Notes: generated by a model from the sequence alone, not told the origin. Numbered from the stretch's first letter, positions 8,896 through 18,782 are shown. The stretch is DNA of 44,844 bases from Verrucomicrobiota bacterium (GCA_026397725.1 JAPLUI010000267.1:1-44844), one strand, 5' to 3'. Program-made: numbers and translations.

Positions 8896-11800
8896 TCAGG
8901 CGAGTGGGGCGAGGAGGTGCGAGAGGGTTTCGGGGTCGATGCTGAGTTTGGCGGTGTCTTCGGAGAGGAGGGCTTCGACGAGGGCGGACTTGTGTTTTTG
9001 GAGGTCGAGGATGCGGTCTTCGATGGTGCCGCGACAGACGAGTTTGTGGACAAAGACCGGCTTGGTCTGGCCGATGCGGTGGGCGCGGTCGGTGGCTTGG
9101 TTTTCGGCGGCGGGGTTCCACCAGGGGTCGTAGTGGATGACGGTGTCGGCAGCGGTTAGGTTGAGGCCGGTGCCGCCCGCCTTGAGGGAGATGAGGAAGA
9201 TGGGGACCTCGCCGGACTGGAATTTTTTCACGAGGGAGGCCCGCTCGGTGGTTTGGCCGGTGAGTTTGAGGAAAGAGATGTTTTCGGCGGTTAGGTGTTC
9301 CTCGATGAGGGCGAGCATGGAGGTGAATTGCGAGAACAACAGGATGCGGCGGCCTTCTTCGAGGAGCGTGGGGAGGAGTTCGGAGGTTAGATAATGGAGC
9401 TTGGCGGACTCGGTGACTTTCTGCGCGGCGGCGGACTTGAGGAGCTGCGGGTGGCAGCAGATTTGGCGGAGCTTGAGGAGGGCGTCGAGGACGATGATGT
9501 GGGACTTGGCCAGGCCTTTGGCGGCGATGGCATCCTGGACGCGCTGGTCCATGGCGGCGCGGACGGATTCGTAAAGGTCGGTTTGTTTCGGGGTGAGGTC
9601 GATGCCGTGGATGAGGGTGGTTTTGGCGGGGAGTTCGGTGGCGACCTGGTCCTTGGTGCGGCGGAGGAGGAGCGGGGAAACGCGGCGGTTGAGGGCGGCC
9701 TGGGCGGCGCTGGAACGGTCGCGCTCGATGGGTTTGCGGATATGGGTGTTGAAGGATTTCTCGTCGGAAAGGAAGCCGGGCATGAGGAAGCGCATGAGGC
9801 TCCAAAGTTCACCGAGGTGGTTTTGCATCGGCGTGCCGGAGAGGCAGAGGCGATGGGCGGCCTTGAGTTTGCAGGCGCTGTGAGCGGCTTGGGCTTTGGG
9901 ATTTTTGATGTATTGAGCTTCGTCGAGAACGAGGACGTGCCAGTGGTGTTGCGAGAGTTCCTTGAAGTCGCGGACCAGCAGCGGATAGGAGGTGATGACG
10001 AGGTCGGCGGCGGGGATTTGCGCGAAGTTATCGAAACGATTGATCCCGTGGAGAGTGAGGATCTTGAGGTGTGGGGCGAATTTTTCAACTTCGTCGGCCC
10101 AGTTGGGAACGACGGAGGTGGGGGCGATGACGAGCGAGGGTTGGCCGGGGGCTTTGGCGTGCTCGGCGGCGAGGTGGGTGAGGGTTTGGAGGGTTTTGCC
10201 GAGGCCCATGTCATCGGCGAGAATACCGTGGAGGCCGTGGTGGGCGAGGAATTGGAGCCAACGGAAGCCCTCGTGTTGATAGGGCCGGAGTTCGGCGCGG
10301 ATGGTGGCCGGGACAGCGGCGGGCGGCAGGCCCTGGATGTCGCGCAGGTTGCGGCCAAGGGCAGCAAGCGAGCGGGCGGTTTCCGAGCCGTCGATGGCCA
10401 GGGAGTCGGCGAGGCCGGCGGCACCCAGGCGGTCGAGGCGGAGTGGGCCGCCGCCATGGGGAATGCCGTGGAACAGGTGGCGGACTTGTTCAACCAGATC
10501 GAGGAAACGGCGGGCGGGAAAGCGGACGTGGCCGTCTGCGAGCTTGTCGCAGGGGAGGAGGATGGTGGCGGGGATTTGCGCGGGGTCCGGGTAGCGGGCG
10601 TGCCAGTCCTGGGCGATGGCCTGGGCGATTTGCGGAATGAGGCTGACACGCTTGCCATTGAACTCGCCGGTGACATCGAAGCGGAACCAGTCGATGCCGT
10701 GGTCCGGATCGGACTCGATGGCGGGGAAGAAGTCCTGGATGTCGTGGATTGTCAGGCCGAGTTTGGGGTCGGTTTCGATGATCCAGCCTTGGGCTTCGAG
10801 GGTGCGGAATTCCGGGGTGGCCATGAACTCGAGCCAATCGGCGGCACGGGCGTTGGGGGTGCCGAGGATGAGGGCGTGGCGGTTCTTGGCGGTGAGTTCG
10901 CAGTCCGGAAAATGTTCGTGAAGCGGAGAGAGTCCGTGGCAGGTGAGGACTTTGGCGAAGGCGTTTTCCGCATGGGGCTCGCGCTCAAGGATCATGCGCT
11001 TGTCGCCATCGAACCATGAGCTGCGCGGGGCGGCGTGGGGGGCCAGGGGCAGCAGTGGCGGGCAGTCCGGGTAGCGGAATGTCAGGACGCCGCCGATGTG
11101 GCGTTTCAGAAAGATGCCGACGAGGATCTCGGTGATGCGGAGGCAGGGGACAGGGGTGAGGCCGGTGAGGGTTTCAGACGCTTGCTCGACCGGCAGGGGG
11201 AGCGGGTTTTCCGGGAAAATGGCGGCGAGTTCGCGACCGAGGGTGGTGATGCTGGCGGGCGGGACGGCGGGACCCGCAGCCCACGTTTGCAAGATGGCGG
11301 CGGGCAGGTGGCTGTGCAGGTGGCCAAGGGTGTGGGTCTCGGGATCGAGGTAACGGAGGGGAGTGGTTGGAACGACGAGGAGGGTGGGTGACGGGAGCTT
11401 GAGGATGGGGCAGGCACTCCCATCGGGGAGCAGTTTCCAGCTCGCCTCGACGGGCAATGACGGCCCATCGGTGAGCGGCCGGTATTGGTAGGAGGACCGG
11501 TAGTGGCCGGTCTCCTGGCCAAAAAACAGGCGACCGGTGGCGAGCGCGGGCATGAGAATGTCCTCCCACTCGTCGCCTTCGAGGAGGATGGCACCGCCCC
11601 AGTGGTGGTTCTTGCGGGTTTTCTGGTGGTACAGGGCGCAGATGGGAAGATCCTCGGGAACCATGTATCTGGTGGGTCGCGAGGGGTCGGCGGTGGCGGT
11701 GCCGGGTTCGATGGAGACGCCGGTCTTGTGGCGATTGCCGACATGCAGGGCGAATCGGAGTTTGGCACTCGTCGGCGGGTGATGGGCGGTCGCTTGCTCG

Positions 11801-12306
11801 ATGCAGTATGCGAGAAACTTGTTATAGGGAGTGGCGGGGGTGGGCGGGACGGCGGCAGCGGTGCCGACGTCTTTCATTTTGCGGAGCCACGCGGCCAGCT
11901 CGGCATTGAGGTGGGGTTGGTGGGGGCTGGTGGGGGCTGTGGCAATGGTATGGAGTTTCTCCAGCACGGCCACTGCGTGCTTGCAGTCGTAGCCAACATG
12001 GCAGGTGCATTCCGCTATCAAATCGAAGTCAGGAACTCCCGATTCTTCGTCAAAGGTATCGTCAAAATAGAGACACAGTTGGGTGCGATAGGGTTTTGGG
12101 CGCGAGCCGATGACGCGTGCATCCAGCAGGATCGCGTCGGAGTTGCCGACCTCATCGAGGTCTTCCTTGAGCTTGATCGAAGCGACGGGAATCCCGTGGC
12201 TGCGATCTTGGATTGCCTGGTCGAAGTCATCCCGCCACGGGGCTGCCTTCAGCCATTGGAGCAAGATGGGGTAGGTGGTGAGGATGGCGGCATCGGGGAA
12301 GCTCAT
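8896..12306 (-). CDS. SWIM-domain SNF2-family DNA helicase/ATPase
   Basis: 1136 aa. A SWIM zinc finger (CTCHVGYDCKH, C100 to H110) lies near the N-terminus. A bacterial SNF2-associated region fills the middle (about 380-660). The SNF2 ATPase follows: LRPYQHEG (Q-motif region, 673-680), Walker A DDMGLGKT (698-705), LDEAQ box (794-798), SGTPMQN (823-829), then the helicase C-terminal lobe with FSQFTSML (991-998), GGTGLNLTAAD and ATDRAHRIGQ (1071-1080). All key motifs are intact, so an ATP-driven DNA translocase is expected. The role is unknown; bacterial relatives (RapA-like or HepA-like) remodel protein-DNA complexes. The ATG at 12306 has no clear ribosome binding site. It is not embedded in a defence cluster, so a defence role is not supported here. 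Confidence 0.92.
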   Translation of the reverse strand: MSFPDAAILTTYPILLQWLKAAPWRDDFDQAIQDRSHGIPVASIKLKEDLDEVGNSDAILLDARVIGSRPKPYRTQLCLYFDDTFDEESGVPDFDLIAECTCHVGYDCKHAVAVLEKLHTIATAPTSPHQPHLNAELAAWLRKMKDVGTAAAVPPTPATPYNKFLAYCIEQATAHHPPTSAKLRFALHVGNRHKTGVSIEPGTATADPSRPTRYMVPEDLPICALYHQKTRKNHHWGGAILLEGDEWEDILMPALATGRLFFGQETGHYRSSYQYRPLTDGPSLPVEASWKLLPDGSACPILKLPSPTLLVVPTTPLRYLDPETHTLGHLHSHLPAAILQTWAAGPAVPPASITTLGRELAAIFPENPLPLPVEQASETLTGLTPVPCLRITEILVGIFLKRHIGGVLTFRYPDCPPLLPLAPHAAPRSSWFDGDKRMILEREPHAENAFAKVLTCHGLSPLHEHFPDCELTAKNRHALILGTPNARAADWLEFMATPEFRTLEAQGWIIETDPKLGLTIHDIQDFFPAIESDPDHGIDWFRFDVTGEFNGKRVSLIPQIAQAIAQDWHARYPDPAQIPATILLPCDKLADGHVRFPARRFLDLVEQVRHLFHGIPHGGGPLRLDRLGAAGLADSLAIDGSETARSLAALGRNLRDIQGLPPAAVPATIRAELRPYQHEGFRWLQFLAHHGLHGILADDMGLGKTLQTLTHLAAEHAKAPGQPSLVIAPTSVVPNWADEVEKFAPHLKILTLHGINRFDNFAQIPAADLVITSYPLLVRDFKELSQHHWHVLVLDEAQYIKNPKAQAAHSACKLKAAHRLCLSGTPMQNHLGELWSLMRFLMPGFLSDEKSFNTHIRKPIERDRSSAAQAALNRRVSPLLLRRTKDQVATELPAKTTLIHGIDLTPKQTDLYESVRAAMDQRVQDAIAAKGLAKSHIIVLDALLKLRQICCHPQLLKSAAAQKVTESAKLHYLTSELLPTLLEEGRRILLFSQFTSMLALIEEHLTAENISFLKLTGQTTERASLVKKFQSGEVPIFLISLKAGGTGLNLTAADTVIHYDPWWNPAAENQATDRAHRIGQTKPVFVHKLVCRGTIEDRILDLQKHKSALVEALLSEDTAKLSIDPETLSHLLAPLA

Positions 12307-12470
12307 GAAGGGTGGTGATGGGGCGGCGGAAAGGAAGGATTCGGGTCGGCGCTGAAGTTAAGGGGTGCCGGGATGAAGGCAAGCGGGGAGTGCGGGGGAA
12401 AGGTCTTGATGATGAGCCGAGTCCCTCATCACCGAGGTGCGCCGACGTGAAGAGGGGCGTGTTGCTGCTA

Positions 12471-12510
12471 TGGGGACAGGTACTATCGCGTGATGGGGAC
12501 AGGTACTATC
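12471..12510. repeat. Two direct copies of TGGGGACAGGTACTATC
   Basis: Exact 17-bp copies at 12471-12487 and 12494-12510 start 23 bp apart. They sit between the helicase start and a coding remnant. GGGGACAGG-type repeats of this look are often seen near IS200/RAYT-like transposases, but no transposase is present here, so the link is inference. Confidence 0.7.
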
Positions 12511-12617
12511 TTGTGGAACTCTACGTGGACCGCTACTGGAAGATCCAACGCGGCGAAACGATTCCCGGCTTCGACAGCCGCTGGATCTTTCCCGAGTGGC
12601 GGCGGTTACGGCGCTAG
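12510..12617 (+). pseudogene. 3' remnant of an unidentified gene
   Basis: Directly after the second TGGGGACAGG repeat the plus strand reads ELYVDRYWKIQRGETIPGF and continues as DSRWIFPEWRRLRR to a TAG at 12615-12617. Third codon positions are almost all G or C, as in functional genes here, which argues against chance. No start codon in this frame gives a sensible N-terminus. I cannot identify the parent. The remnant overlaps the stop of the convergent sialidase-like gene by 12 bp. The rest of 12307-12470 shows nothing recognisable. Confidence 0.4.
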
Positions 12618-14522
12618 CGTCACCCCGAGGCGATAGCATCGCTTGCCGTCGGGGTCGGCCGGGAACGTGGAAGTCACGGTCTCGGTCTGACGGGTGGGAT
12701 TTGCTGTGATCACCACCCGCGACGGCACCGCCGTGCTCCAACTGGTGAAATCGGTCGAAGCCTGCCAAACATAACCAAGGTCGGCAGCGGCGGCGAGACG
12801 TTCCCAGGTGACTGCAAACGTTGCCGCCGAGCCGTTTCCCGAGAAGGTCGGGTTGAAAACCGGGCGCTCCGGCAGCCACGGATTCAAGCCGAACGCGTAT
12901 GCATGCAGGTTGCCGACCCCGTCGTCATTCGGATCGGCGTTCGGCTCACCAACCAGCGGATCCGCGATCTGGCTCATGGAAAACCGCGCCGCACGCCAAC
13001 TCGCGAAGGTCACTTGCGGCGTGCAGCCGACACGGGCGATGAACGGATCTGGACTTCCGGTGCGCGTGTCCACCCAGATGGGTACCGCCGGCACGTCCGG
13101 AGTCGTTGGTGGCGCTATCCCGAGGTAATCGCCGAGCATGTAGCCGGAGACCGTCAGCGGCGCGAGCCGCACGTCACTCGAGTCCGTGGTCACGCGCAGG
13201 TTGGGTTGCCAGGTGGTACCGCCATCAAAGGACTGCGCCAGATAGGTATCGACAAAATAGGTTTGCCCCGGGTTGATGCGCTCGTCGTAAAACACGATCG
13301 TCAGCGTCTGGCCATCGGGCGACGCGGCAATGGCCGGATTGAAGACGGGAGCAGTGGCGGGGTTGTCACTAACAGGTTTGGGCGTCGTCCAGGTCGCGCC
13401 TTGGTTCGCCGACTTCGTGAACATGATTCGCGGCACGCCCTGCGCGAGCGCTTGATAGGTGACATGGATCACACCGTTGGAGCGATCAACCGTCGCCGAC
13501 GGCAGAAAAGTGCCGGTCCGCATCCACGGTACCGAGTACGAGGTGACCGGAGTGACGAGGCGTGGCGCACCGAACGTCGCGCCGCCATCGGCTGAAGTGA
13601 CGATTTCGATGGTTTCGCCAGGGGTGAAGTTGGAATCGAAATTCCAATACACGATTGCCAGGGTCCCATCGGGCAGAAACACCGGTTGCGAGCCCTGACA
13701 GTAATAATGGGTCGGCGTGGCATAGGATACCGGGCTCCAGGTCTGACCCGCATCGTCGCTGAACGAACACGCGAGCGGGTATGGATCCGCAGTGAACATC
13801 GTCCAGGTGACCACCACGCGACCGCTTGTCGGCGTCTGCGAAAAGGTATTGATGGTCATCCAGTTCTTGTCGGGTTGCAGGGACCTGGTGGGAGCCCGGT
13901 ACACTTCCACCGGGGCCTCAAAGCTGACGCCGCCGTTGGTGGATCGGCTAACCGCCACCGCGAAGACCGCGCCCGCAATGCCCAGCGTGTTGAGGTAAAT
14001 GTTCCCTTGACTGTCAATGCCGGCCACGGGATCGGTGGCTCGTTGATAGACTCCGCCGGTGAGTTGGGTCAACGCCGGAATCAGCGCGCGCGTCCAGGTC
14101 AGTCCGCCGTCGTGACTGATTGCATAGCCACAATCCACGGCACCGCCGTCGGTGTAGCGACCTTCCTGGAAAGTCGCTGCCAACAGGTCCGGGTTGTTAG
14201 GACTGCGCGCGATGTGCGGCTCGGCCTGGGCCCGCATTGTCGGCGGCAACTGGGCCGGATCATCGCCCAGCCGCAGGTTCGATCCGATCCGCGGGTCGAG
14301 AGCCGTGGCGGGCGTGCTTGGCGCGGCGGGCGGCGCATGCCGTATTGGCACCCGGGCGACCGCCGGTGCTTGCACCAGGTCGCCATTCCGGTCCAACAGC
14401 CTCAACGCGCCCGCCGAGCGATGGGCGAGCGCCGCACTGCGCGTGGCCGACAACGAACCCGTGGAATTGGGAAGAGGTGCCGCAGTGCAGCAGCCTATCG
14501 AGGTGACCACCACGCAGGCCAC
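12606..14522 (-). CDS. Exported BNR/Asp-box sialidase-like protein
   Basis: At least 638 aa. Several Asp-boxes mark a beta-propeller: SHDGGLTW, SDDAGQTW, SADGGATF, SANQGATW and SFDGGTTW. The spacing fits a six-bladed sialidase/BNR propeller, but the catalytic arginines of true sialidases are not clear, so the activity is uncertain. The C-terminus has DPNDDGVGNLHAYAFGLNPW, like the tail found on many verrucomicrobial secreted proteins, then a beta-rich domain. A lipoprotein-like hydrophobic stretch ending IGCC lies near the N-terminus. The start is unsure. GTG at 14522 is my choice; the frame is open to 14786, but that extension reads like non-coding sequence. An ATG at 14570 in another frame begins MRRRPQGDFLAVLAG, so a one-base shift may have separated the true start from the body. 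Confidence 0.72.
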   Translation of the reverse strand: MACVVVTSIGCCTAAPLPNSTGSLSATRSAALAHRSAGALRLLDRNGDLVQAPAVARVPIRHAPPAAPSTPATALDPRIGSNLRLGDDPAQLPPTMRAQAEPHIARSPNNPDLLAATFQEGRYTDGGAVDCGYAISHDGGLTWTRALIPALTQLTGGVYQRATDPVAGIDSQGNIYLNTLGIAGAVFAVAVSRSTNGGVSFEAPVEVYRAPTRSLQPDKNWMTINTFSQTPTSGRVVVTWTMFTADPYPLACSFSDDAGQTWSPVSYATPTHYYCQGSQPVFLPDGTLAIVYWNFDSNFTPGETIEIVTSADGGATFGAPRLVTPVTSYSVPWMRTGTFLPSATVDRSNGVIHVTYQALAQGVPRIMFTKSANQGATWTTPKPVSDNPATAPVFNPAIAASPDGQTLTIVFYDERINPGQTYFVDTYLAQSFDGGTTWQPNLRVTTDSSDVRLAPLTVSGYMLGDYLGIAPPTTPDVPAVPIWVDTRTGSPDPFIARVGCTPQVTFASWRAARFSMSQIADPLVGEPNADPNDDGVGNLHAYAFGLNPWLPERPVFNPTFSGNGSAATFAVTWERLAAAADLGYVWQASTDFTSWSTAVPSRVVITANPTRQTETVTSTFPADPDGKRCYRLGVTLAP

Positions 14523-14933
14523 GGCCCGGCCAGGACTGCTAGAAAATCGCCCTGGGGACGTCGGCGCATGAGCAAGCGGAAGGCGAAATCCGGGATCCGA
14601 AGCAAGGGGGGCGCGGGGGGCCGCGCGGCTGAAACTGCGGAAAATCCAGCGGTGCCCCGCCGCCGCAAGGCACCAGACCGTGGCTTGCCGGAGGGGAAGA
14701 GGGATGACAGCGGGATGCATGGGGGAACTTGCTTGGCACTGAGAATACCCATCCGCCCCGCTTTGCCAAGGATTCTCTGTCGACACGTCAAGCGATACAT
14801 GGGGATTTCTTCGGGAGCCGGTCTTGGTCCGTGATTTTGGCTAGTCCGGGGCCAAACTCCAGGCTGCTTCTTCCAGCCGCAGGTTGGAGATTGGTCAAGG
14901 GCCCGGTCAGGCTTCCTGCTTGCGGAGTCAGTC

Positions 14934-17900
14934 GTGGCTCCCTACAACAAGGCCATGGACTTTGACCAACCCTGTTGTCGGGCAAGCAGCCGGAGGCTCG
15001 TGCTGATTCTGGCAGGCATGTTTTGGGCATGCGGCGGGCTGTTCACAGCGAGTGGCATGGCCGCCGACGCGAGGGAGGAAACCTTGCGCGAATGTCAAAC
15101 CGTCATGCGCCAATGCCAGGACGTCAACCTTGAGGCCGCCCGGCTTGCCATCGACGACATGGCGCGGTCCTTCCCGGAGCGCTATGCGGCTGCCACGCAC
15201 CGGCAAGCGCTGGAGGAGTTCATCCGCCAGCGCCCCGCGCTGCTGCAAGCGCTCGGCGAAGGCCGGGCCAACGCGCTGCCAAGTGCCCGCCAGGTGCTGG
15301 CAGGCGTGCGGGCCGCGCTGCTCTCCAATCCGCTGCTAGAATGCGACCGCCTGCTATACCTCAAGCGCCAGTTCCCCGCGCCGCAACAGGCCCGGCAGGC
15401 CATGGGCGAGGCCTTGGGCGTCGGTTCTCTCAACGCCCATACCAGCGACACCATTCCGCGGCAGGGTCCTTGGAACGATCAACTGGCGGTGCTGTCCCGG
15501 CTGCGCGGCGAACCCGCATCCGCCACGCTCTATCAGGCTGAGAACCGGGAATCGCTGATCGACCCGGTGCTGCATTTCGACGCCGGTCGGCTGCTGTTCG
15601 CCAAGCGGGGGGCCCGGCAAGGCAACTGGCGGGTTTTCGAGATCGGGGTGGATGGCAGCGGCTTGCGCCAGGTCACGCCCGACGATGGCGAGGACGTCGG
15701 CCATTTCGACCCCTGCTATCTGCCCGATGGCCGCGTGATGTTCGCCTCCACTGCGGTCTATCAAGGGCTGCCCTGCGAGTTCGGCGGCCGGCAGATGGTC
15801 TGCCTCTATCTGTTGGATCCCGCCACCGGCAGGATCCGCCAGCTCACCTTCGAGCAGGACAGCGACTGGTGCCCGACGGTGCTGCCCAACGGCCGCGTGC
15901 TCTATCAGCGCTGGGAATACACCGACCAGTCCCACGCCAATTCGCGCATGTTGTTTCACATGAATCCGGACGGCACGGACCAACGCGAGTTCCGGGGCAG
16001 CGGGTCATGGTTTCCCGCCTCCTTCTTTTACGCCAAGCCGGTGCCCGGTGAAGTGCATCAGGTCATTGGCGTGGCGGGCGGGCACCATGGCACGCCGCGC
16101 TCGGGTCGGCTGTTGATTTTCGATCCCAGCCAGGGCCGGCGGGATGGCGAGGGGATCGTGCAGGAAATCCCCGGGCGCGGCAAGCCGGTGGAGCCCGTCG
16201 TGCGGGACCGCCTGGTGGATGGGGTGTGGCCACAGTTTCTCATGCCCTGGCCGCTCAGCGGCAAGTATCATCTAACCGCCGCCAAGCTCCGGCCCGACTC
16301 GCTGTGGGGGATTTATCTGGTGGATGTGTTCGACAACCTGACGCTCATCCAGGAAGTGGAAGGGGCGGCCTTGCTCTGGCCCATCCTGCTGAAAAAGCGC
16401 GTGACCCCGCCGGCCATCCCGGACCGGGTGGATCTCCGCAGCGACCAGGCGACGGTGTTCATCACCGATCTTTACAGCGGGCCCGGGCTCAAGGACGTGC
16501 CGCGCGGCACGGTGAAGAAGCTGCGCGTGATAGAATACTACTTTTCCCGGCGCGGCTTCGGCGGACTCTATGGCACGCTGGGCATGGACGGGCCGTGGGA
16601 CGTGAAGCGCATCCTGGGCACGGTGCCGGTCGAGGACGACGGCTCGGCCTACTTCAGCATCCCCGCCAACACGCCTCTATCAATCCAGCCGGTGGACGAC
16701 CGGGGCCAGGCGCTGCAACTCATGCGGAGCTGGATGGTCGGGATGCCGGGGGAGGCGCTCTCCTGTGCGGGCTGCCATGAGCCGCAACATCAGGCGTCGT
16801 CTAACAAACCAGCCCGCGCGGCGCGGCGCGGCGTCTCGGCGATTCAGCCGTGGCACGGGCCAGCCCGCGGTTTCAGCTTTGTGCGGGAGGTCCAGCCGGT
16901 GCTTGATCGGCATTGCCTTGGCTGCCATGACGCGGCCAAACCCGGCCAACCCAGCCTCAAGGGCGGGGCGATGCTAACCGATTGGAGCACCCAGTTGGCG
17001 GGGCAATGGACCGGTGGCGGCAAATTCACCAAGTCCTATTTCGAGTTGCAGCGGTTCGTGCGGCGGCCGGGCATCGAGGGGGATCGGCGGATGTTCACGC
17101 CGCTGGACTATCATTTCAGCACCACCGAATTGGGCCAGATGCTGCGCAAAGGCCATCACGGCGTGACCCTCGACGCGGAATCGTGGGACCGCCTAACAAC
17201 CTGGGCCGATTTGAACGCGCCGTTTTACGGCACCTGGGGTGAGATCCCGCAATTCTGCCAGGATCCGGCTGGCGCGGCGCAACTGGCCACAGTGAGCCGG
17301 CGGGCCACCGAGCTGCGCCGCCAATACGTGTCCATGGGCCCGCATCCCGATTACGAGGCGGTTCCCGAAGCGGCCCCCTATGACACCACGCCGGTCAAGC
17401 CCGTGCCCGAGCCCGCGCCGGCTGCAGCGCCAGTGGCCACCAGCGGCTGGCCGTTCTCCACTGCGGAGGCCATTCGCAAACAGCAGGAAACCGCCCCCAC
17501 CGGGACCCAGGGTCAGCTCACGCTGCCGCTCACCGACTGCCAGGCCGTGACACCAGCGGGGCGCTATCTCCGGGTCGCCGCCGGTCCGGCGCGGTGGTTG
17601 TCGATCACCGAGGCCCAGATCTTCTCGGGAGGCACCAACATCGCCTTGGGGAAACCCGCGACCCAATCCAGCATCTATCAAAATGCCGGGGCCCGGCTCG
17701 CCGTCGATGGCAACACCGACGGGGTTTTCCTGCATGGCACCGTGACCCACACGCAGAACGGACCGGACGAGTGGTGGGAAGTGGACTTGGGTGCGGTTTT
17801 CCCCATCGAACAGATCACCCTGTGGAACCGCACGGATACCGCCGGCGAACGCCTGGCAGCCGTCACCGTGACCCTCATGGGCGAGCAGCGCCGTGCCGTC

Positions 17901-18782
17901 TGGAGCGCCAGGACCGAGACCGCCCCCCGCGACCGGTACGAGTTGCTAGATCGGCACGCGGCCTCTCTGCGCTGCGTCTGGATTCCGCCGGGAGACTTTG
18001 TGATGGGCAGCACCGAGGGGCATCCCGATGAGCGGCCGGCGCATCCGGTCCGGATCGATAGGGGTTTTTGGATGGGGCGCACCGAGGTCACCAACGCGCA
18101 GTTCAGGGAATTCATGACCAGCCATGAGAGCCGCACCGAGGACCGCCACGGCTATCAATTCGGGGCGCTCGGCTATGATCAGGACCAACCCCTGCAACCG
18201 GCGGTGCGGGTGTCGTGGAACGAGGCCATGGCGTTTTGCCGCTGGCTGTCGCAAAAATCCGGGCGCAAGATCACGCTGCCCAGCGAAACCCAGTGGGAAT
18301 GGGCTTGTCGCGCCGGAACTCCCACCCCGTTCTGGTGGGGCGGCATGGCGGCCGACTACTCGCCCTGGGCCAATCTGGGCGACCGGCGGCTGCGGGAATT
18401 CGCTGCGGATACGGCGCTTGACAACTATTCCGCCGCGCGACCGATGGCCAACCCTAACCGTTACGACGCGTGGCTTCCGCACGATGAACGCTTCGACGAC
18501 GGCGGCTTCGTCACCGTCCCGGTCGGTCACTATCAGCCCAACCCCTGGGGCCTGGGCGACATGCATGGCAACGCCTGGGAATGGACCCACTCGGTCTATC
18601 AGCCCTATCCGCAAGGCCAGCAGGACGGCTTGGCCAACCCGTCGGGAGACCACACCGAGCGGGTGGCGCGGGGCGGGTCATGGCATGACCGGCCGGCACG
18701 CTGCACCGCGAGTTACCGGCTGGCCTATCAGCAATTCCAGAAGGTGTATAACGTCGGTTTCCGCGTGATCTGCGAAGACTGA
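14934..18782 (+). CDS. HZS-alpha-like / dihaem cytochrome c / F5-8C / SUMF1 fusion protein
   Basis: 1282 aa, exported (hydrophobic signal about 20-44). Domains in order: helical N-terminal part (45-190); TolB/propeller-like repeats (about 205-560) with VDGSGLRQVT and PDGRVMFAS motifs; a region resembling the hydrazine synthase alpha-subunit middle domain (VPVEDDGSAYFSIPANTP); two haem-c sites, CAGCH (C611-H615) and CLGCH (C661-H665); a discoidin/F5-8C-like domain (about 877-1005, NIALGKPATQSS); and a complete SUMF1/FGE-like domain (about 1013-1282; GHPDERPAHPV, LPSETQWEWACRAG, GNAWEWT, GGSWHDRPARC). The usual FGE cysteine pair is not complete: only the later Cys is present, so formylglycine formation is doubtful. 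The GTG start at 14934 has GGAG 6 nt upstream. The gene is monocistronic and converges on ccoP with 10 bp between stops. A redox or binding role at the cell surface is likely; the substrate is unknown. Confidence 0.85.
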   Translation: MAPYNKAMDFDQPCCRASSRRLVLILAGMFWACGGLFTASGMAADAREETLRECQTVMRQCQDVNLEAARLAIDDMARSFPERYAAATHRQALEEFIRQRPALLQALGEGRANALPSARQVLAGVRAALLSNPLLECDRLLYLKRQFPAPQQARQAMGEALGVGSLNAHTSDTIPRQGPWNDQLAVLSRLRGEPASATLYQAENRESLIDPVLHFDAGRLLFAKRGARQGNWRVFEIGVDGSGLRQVTPDDGEDVGHFDPCYLPDGRVMFASTAVYQGLPCEFGGRQMVCLYLLDPATGRIRQLTFEQDSDWCPTVLPNGRVLYQRWEYTDQSHANSRMLFHMNPDGTDQREFRGSGSWFPASFFYAKPVPGEVHQVIGVAGGHHGTPRSGRLLIFDPSQGRRDGEGIVQEIPGRGKPVEPVVRDRLVDGVWPQFLMPWPLSGKYHLTAAKLRPDSLWGIYLVDVFDNLTLIQEVEGAALLWPILLKKRVTPPAIPDRVDLRSDQATVFITDLYSGPGLKDVPRGTVKKLRVIEYYFSRRGFGGLYGTLGMDGPWDVKRILGTVPVEDDGSAYFSIPANTPLSIQPVDDRGQALQLMRSWMVGMPGEALSCAGCHEPQHQASSNKPARAARRGVSAIQPWHGPARGFSFVREVQPVLDRHCLGCHDAAKPGQPSLKGGAMLTDWSTQLAGQWTGGGKFTKSYFELQRFVRRPGIEGDRRMFTPLDYHFSTTELGQMLRKGHHGVTLDAESWDRLTTWADLNAPFYGTWGEIPQFCQDPAGAAQLATVSRRATELRRQYVSMGPHPDYEAVPEAAPYDTTPVKPVPEPAPAAAPVATSGWPFSTAEAIRKQQETAPTGTQGQLTLPLTDCQAVTPAGRYLRVAAGPARWLSITEAQIFSGGTNIALGKPATQSSIYQNAGARLAVDGNTDGVFLHGTVTHTQNGPDEWWEVDLGAVFPIEQITLWNRTDTAGERLAAVTVTLMGEQRRAVWSARTETAPRDRYELLDRHAASLRCVWIPPGDFVMGSTEGHPDERPAHPVRIDRGFWMGRTEVTNAQFREFMTSHESRTEDRHGYQFGALGYDQDQPLQPAVRVSWNEAMAFCRWLSQKSGRKITLPSETQWEWACRAGTPTPFWWGGMAADYSPWANLGDRRLREFAADTALDNYSAARPMANPNRYDAWLPHDERFDDGGFVTVPVGHYQPNPWGLGDMHGNAWEWTHSVYQPYPQGQQDGLANPSGDHTERVARGGSWHDRPARCTASYRLAYQQFQKVYNVGFRVICED

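Noticed and set aside
9394..11019. 541-codon plus-strand open frame over the SNF2 gene
   Set aside because: Gly/Glu/Val-rich mirror of the helicase; the opposite strand has all SNF2 motifs.
8896..12306. SNF2 helicase as part of a phage-defence island (DISARM-like)
   Set aside because: No methyltransferase, DUF1998, phospholipase or nuclease gene is nearby; neighbours are an aspartic protease and a BNR protein.
14934..18782. Anammox hydrazine synthase
   Set aside because: Only a middle-domain-like resemblance; beta and gamma subunits and hydrazine dehydrogenase are absent, and the fusion with SUMF1 differs.
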